Shown here in pieces: positions 60,997 to 64,000 of a DNA stretch of 64,000 nucleotides (position 1 is the first letter of the stretch; each line of letters starts with the position of its first letter). Origin of the DNA: Tsukamurella spumae (GTDB lineage Bacteria; Actinomycetota; Actinomycetes; Mycobacteriales; Mycobacteriaceae); contig NZ_JAAXOQ010000010.1 in the NCBI RefSeq assembly GCF_012396015.1, positions 1-64,000 of the forward strand, read 5' to 3'. The notes beneath the pieces are model-generated. The model had not been told where the DNA came from. It saw only the letters and a list, made by a program, of their open reading frames with translations, and did not search any database. The position numbers were made by a program, and so were the translations under genes.

Positions 60997-62223
60997 GTGA
61001 GCAACCAGCCTCGTGTCTTGGGAATCGTCCTCGCCGGCGGCGAGGGCAAGCGCCTGTATCCGCTGACCGCGGACCGCGCGAAGCCCGCAGTGCCCTTCGG
61101 CGGCTCGTACCGCCTCATCGACTTCGTGCTGTCGAACCTGGTCAACGCCGGGTACCAGCGCCTGTGCGTACTGACCCAGTACAAATCGCACTCGCTCGAT
61201 CGACACATCAGCCAGACCTGGCGCATGTTCGGCTTCCGCGGTGAATACATCACGCCCGTGCCGGCGCAGCAGCGGGTGGGCAAGCGCTGGTTCACGGGCA
61301 GTGCCGACGCCATCTACCAGTCGATGAATCTCATCACCGACGACGATCCGGATTACATCGTGGTCTTCGGCGCCGACCACGTGTACCGGATGGACCCGTC
61401 GCAGATGGTGCAGGCGCACATCGAGTCCGGTGCCGGGGTCACGGTGGCCGGCATCCGCGTGCCGCGGGCCGAGGCGAAGGCCTTCGGTTGCATCGAGTCC
61501 GATGACGCGGGGCGCATCACCCAGTTCCTCGAGAAGCCCGCGGATCCGCCCGGCACGCCCGACGATCCGGACGTCACCTTCGCGTCGATGGGCAACTACG
61601 TCTTCAGCCGGCAGGCGCTCGTCGAGGCGATCATCGCCGATGCCGAGAACCCGGACTCCGACCACGACATGGGTGGCGACATCATTCCTGCGTTCGTGGC
61701 CCGGGGCGAGGCGGCGGTCTACGACTTCAGCGACAACAAGGTTCCGGGCGCCACCGAACGCGACGCGGGCTACTGGCGCGACGTCGGCACCATCGATGCG
61801 TTCTACGACGCGCACATGGATCTGGTATCGGTGTACCCGATCTTCAACCTCTACAACCGGCAGTGGCCCATCCGCTGTGAGAACGACAACCTGCCCCCGG
61901 CCAAGTTCGCCCGCGGCGGACTCGCGCAGGAGTCGATGGTGGGCGCCGGCAGCATCATCTCGGGTGCCACGGTGCGCAACTCCGTCATCGGCGCGAATGT
62001 CACCATCGGCGACGGTGCCACCGTCGAGGGCTCGGTGCTCATGCCGGGTGTGCGGATCGAGCCGGGCGCGGTGGTGCGGCGCGCGATCCTCGACAAGAAC
62101 GTCGTCGTCGGCCGCGGCGAGATCCTGGGCGTGAACCTGGACCGCGAACGCGACCGCTTCAACGTCTCGGCGGGGGGTGTGGTCACCGTCGGCAAGGGCA
62201 TCCGGATCGGTGGCGCCGGTTAG
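60997..62223 (+). CDS. glgC: Glucose-1-phosphate adenylyltransferase
   Basis: A 408-residue ADP-glucose pyrophosphorylase. It converts glucose-1-phosphate and ATP to ADP-glucose for glycogen and maltose-1-phosphate synthesis. The nucleotidyl-transfer motif [13 protein letters not shown] and AKPAVPFGG are N-terminal, [10 protein letters not shown] is the ADP-glucose site, and the C-terminal left-handed beta-helix carries the allosteric contacts. GTG 60997 follows TAGCGT by 7 nt; GTG 60988 overlaps that box and is less likely. Its 3' end overlaps the convergent hutG by 41 bp. Confidence 0.95.
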   Translation: MSNQPRVLGIVLAGGEGKRLYPLTADRAKPAVPFGGSYRLIDFVLSNLVNAGYQRLCVLTQYKSHSLDRHISQTWRMFGFRGEYITPVPAQQRVGKRWFTGSADAIYQSMNLITDDDPDYIVVFGADHVYRMDPSQMVQAHIESGAGVTVAGIRVPRAEAKAFGCIESDDAGRITQFLEKPADPPGTPDDPDVTFASMGNYVFSRQALVEAIIADAENPDSDHDMGGDIIPAFVARGEAAVYDFSDNKVPGATERDAGYWRDVGTIDAFYDAHMDLVSVYPIFNLYNRQWPIRCENDNLPPAKFARGGLAQESMVGAGSIISGATVRNSVIGANVTIGDGATVEGSVLMPGVRIEPGAVVRRAILDKNVVVGRGEILGVNLDRERDRFNVSAGGVVTVGKGIRIGGAG

Positions 62224-63151
62224 TTCGCGAGGACGTCGTCACGATGGTGTCGATCAGCCTGGCGGCGGTGCGCGCCGTCCGGGCGTCGATGTCGTAGGCC
62301 GGATTGAGTTCGGCCACGTCGGCCACGGCGAGCTTGCCCGATTCCGCGACCCGGCGGACGGCGGCGTGGACCACCGTGAGCGGCACCCCGAGCCCGGCGG
62401 GGGCGCTCACCCCGGGGGCCGTGGCCGCGGGCAGGACGTCCAGGTCGATCGTGAGGTACACGAGGTCCGCCCAGTCCAGCACCTCGTCGACGAAGTCGAT
62501 CGTCCGCTCGTGCGTGCAGTCCTCGTCGAGCAGGTGGGTGACCCCGAGCCGGGTCGCGGTGTCGAACAGCGCGCGGGTGTTTCCGGTCCGGGCGATCCCG
62601 GCGACGGCGTACCGCACCTCGGCGCCGCGGGCGCGTTCCTCCAGCAGGATCTGCCGGAACGGGGTTCCCGAGGTGGCGCGGTCCGCCTCGCGGAGGTCGA
62701 AATGCGCGTCGAGGTTGACGATCGCCACCTTCCGCCCCGAACGGATCCGGGACGCGGCCAACCCGCAGTAGGTGCCGTAGGCCACCTCGTGCCCGCCCCC
62801 GAGCACGACGGGGAGCCGGCCCGCGTCGAGCGCCGTCGTCACCGTCGTCGCCAGGAGGGCCTGGCCCGCCTCCAGCGCGTCACCCCCCACGACGACGGTG
62901 CCCGCGTCCTCGATCGACAGCGGCTGCTGCAGCGCGAGCGGTCCCAGCGCCGCCCGCAGCGCGTCGGGGCCGTCGGCGGCCCCGGGGCGCCCGTGGTTGC
63001 GGCGCACCCCCGCATCCGAGGCGAATCCGACGACGACGGCGCCCGGCCCGGGTGCATCGGTGAACGGCCGGACCGCGCTGTGCCAGCGCAGGTGTTCGTC
63101 GCCGGCCCCGTCGATCCGGCCCGTCCACTCGGGGGCGGGGCGCAGACTCAT
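62183..63151 (-). CDS. hutG: Formimidoylglutamase (arginase/agmatinase superfamily)
   Basis: A 322-residue Mn enzyme of the ureohydrolase fold, hydrolysing N-formimidoyl-glutamate to glutamate and formamide in histidine degradation. Metal-binding motifs are [20 protein letters not shown] and LTIDLDVLP. The N-terminal [21 protein letters not shown] (in part) is typical of HutG. The frame runs about 15 residues past the usual end and overlaps the glgC tail by 41 bp, so the last Arg-rich residues may be a readthrough extension. ATG 63151 overlaps the hutI stop. Confidence 0.88.
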   Translation of the reverse strand: MSLRPAPEWTGRIDGAGDEHLRWHSAVRPFTDAPGPGAVVVGFASDAGVRRNHGRPGAADGPDALRAALGPLALQQPLSIEDAGTVVVGGDALEAGQALLATTVTTALDAGRLPVVLGGGHEVAYGTYCGLAASRIRSGRKVAIVNLDAHFDLREADRATSGTPFRQILLEERARGAEVRYAVAGIARTGNTRALFDTATRLGVTHLLDEDCTHERTIDFVDEVLDWADLVYLTIDLDVLPAATAPGVSAPAGLGVPLTVVHAAVRRVAESGKLAVADVAELNPAYDIDARTARTAARLIDTIVTTSSRTNRRHRSGCPCRR

Positions 63152-64000
63152 TGGAGGACTCCCTGCGCGAACACGTCGCTGATGAGGTGGACGCCGGGGC
63201 GGTAGGCGAGATGGATGTACGACGGGGCGTCGATGACCGCGATGTCGGCGCGGGCGCCGGGGCGGAGGACGCCGATGTCGTCGCGCTGCAGTGCGGCCGC
63301 ACCGCCCGCGGTCGCGGCCCAGACCGCCTCGTCGGGCGTCATGTGGAGGTCGCGGACTGCGATCGCGATGCAGAACGGAAGGCTCGTGGTGTAGCTCGTG
63401 CCCGGATTGCAGTCCGCGCCGAGGGCCACCGTGACCCCGGCGTCCAGCAGCGCTCGCGCGTCCGGATACGGACTGCGCGTCGAGAAATCGGCACCGGGCA
63501 GGAGGGTCGCCACGGTCCGCGAATCGGCCAGTGCGTCCACGTCCGCGGCGCTCACGTGCGTCACGTGGTCCACCGACGCCGCGCCGAGCTCGACCGCGAG
63601 AGCGACGCCGGGCCCGCGGCCCAACTGGTTGCCGTGCACCCGGGGGATCAGGCCGTGCGCCACACCCGCCTCGAGCACCGCCCGGGACTGCTCGGCGTCG
63701 AAGGCACCGCTCTCGCAGAAGACGTCGATCCAGCGGGCGTGCGGTGCGCATGCCGGGATCATCTCGCGCACCACCATGTCCACGTAATCGGCGGCGCGAC
63801 CCTCGTATTCGGGTGGCGGGACGTGTGCCGCGAGGAGCGTCACCTCCTCGGTGAACCGGCCCGCGATGCGCACGGCGCGCAACTCGTCGGCGGTGCTCTG
63901 ACCGTATCCGCCCTTGATCTCGACGGTCGTGGCGCCGCTGCGACGGTATTCGTGCACGAGTCGGGCGACCGTGGCGGAGAGCACCTCGTCGGAGGCGGCG
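63148..64000 (-). CDS. hutI: Imidazolonepropionase, 5' end beyond the window
   Basis: The C-terminal 284 residues of a metal-dependent amidohydrolase opening 4-imidazolone-5-propionate to formiminoglutamate, the step before HutG. Metal and substrate motifs are [21 protein letters not shown] and [11 protein letters not shown], all at expected spacing. The stop overlaps the hutG start (ATGA), so the pair is translationally coupled with hutI first. The N-terminal part, including the HxH motif, lies outside the window. Confidence 0.9.
   Translation of the reverse strand, partial: AASDEVLSATVARLVHEYRRSGATTVEIKGGYGQSTADELRAVRIAGRFTEEVTLLAAHVPPPEYEGRAADYVDMVVREMIPACAPHARWIDVFCESGAFDAEQSRAVLEAGVAHGLIPRVHGNQLGRGPGVALAVELGAASVDHVTHVSAADVDALADSRTVATLLPGADFSTRSPYPDARALLDAGVTVALGADCNPGTSYTTSLPFCIAIAVRDLHMTPDEAVWAATAGGAAALQRDDIGVLRPGARADIAVIDAPSYIHLAYRPGVHLISDVFAQGVLQ

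Overview
This window is GC-rich actinobacterial DNA. The order pimE, typA, lpqW-like, mshB, fbiC, fdxA, dapC, dapD, dapE, LOG, fadD6, folP2, gpgS, DivIVA-domain gene, DUF3117, rlmA-type gene, glgA/glgM, glgC follows the Mycobacterium tuberculosis Rv1159-Rv1213 block, with genes lost and gained. Mycothiol (mshB), coenzyme F420 (fbiC), methylglucose lipopolysaccharide (gpgS) and phosphatidylinositol mannoside (pimE) genes place it in the Mycobacteriales/Corynebacteriales. The accessory content is compatible with Tsukamurella or a close relative, but the genus is an inference I cannot prove here.

Layout. Positions 1-87 hold the end of a probable transposase. 186-2046: an FAD monooxygenase and a divergent TetR regulator over a tandem operator. 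2104-7976: a valine/isobutyrate catabolic unit (acyl-CoA ligase; mmsA, acyl-CoA dehydrogenase, mmsB, marR), with a perfect palindrome filling the -35/-10 spacer of the mmsA promoter. 8013-11354: a membrane protein, a GntR regulator, a leucine leader peptide and leuA, which carries an apparent 2-nt deletion. 11406-16101: glycogen phosphorylase, a ROK kinase and a WS/DGAT-like acyltransferase, all translationally coupled. 16086-18334: LacI regulator and MFS transporter. 18410-20970: two divergent SDRs and a SnoaL-like protein. 21011-31732: CPBP protease, pimE, a thiamine-type ABC importer, a GMC oxidoreductase, a CDF metal transporter, an aldo-keto reductase and a TetR regulator.

31758-44147 is conserved core: VOC protein, an iron-box-controlled Cys-rich miniprotein, typA, then lpqW-like, mshB, a membrane protein, fbiC and an unknown gene, the last five linked by overlapping stops and starts. 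nupC (with a CRP-type site), fdxA and dapC follow. 44154-47130 is an inserted catechol branch (catB-catA-catC) headed by a LysR gene that has lost its DNA-binding half, beside a small orphan membrane protein. 47198-56006 returns to core genes: dapD, a DUF1980/DUF318 pair, dapE, two LOG-type proteins, fadD6, folP2, gpgS. 56012-58068 is a small insertion (relict winged-helix fragment, double-MerR regulator, erythromycin-esterase-like enzyme). The rest is core (DivIVA-domain protein, DUF3117, rRNA methyltransferase, divergent glgA and glgC), then the histidine-degradation genes hutG and hutI running off the right edge.

A recurring theme is a TANNNT box 6-8 nt before an ATG/GTG with no ribosome binding site, seen at about 16 genes and indicating leaderless transcripts. 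The most unusual items are the leucine leader/attenuator next to a frameshifted leuA, the iron-box miniprotein, the decapitated lysR at the cat operon, and the divergent SDR promoter with three copies of one operator-like motif.
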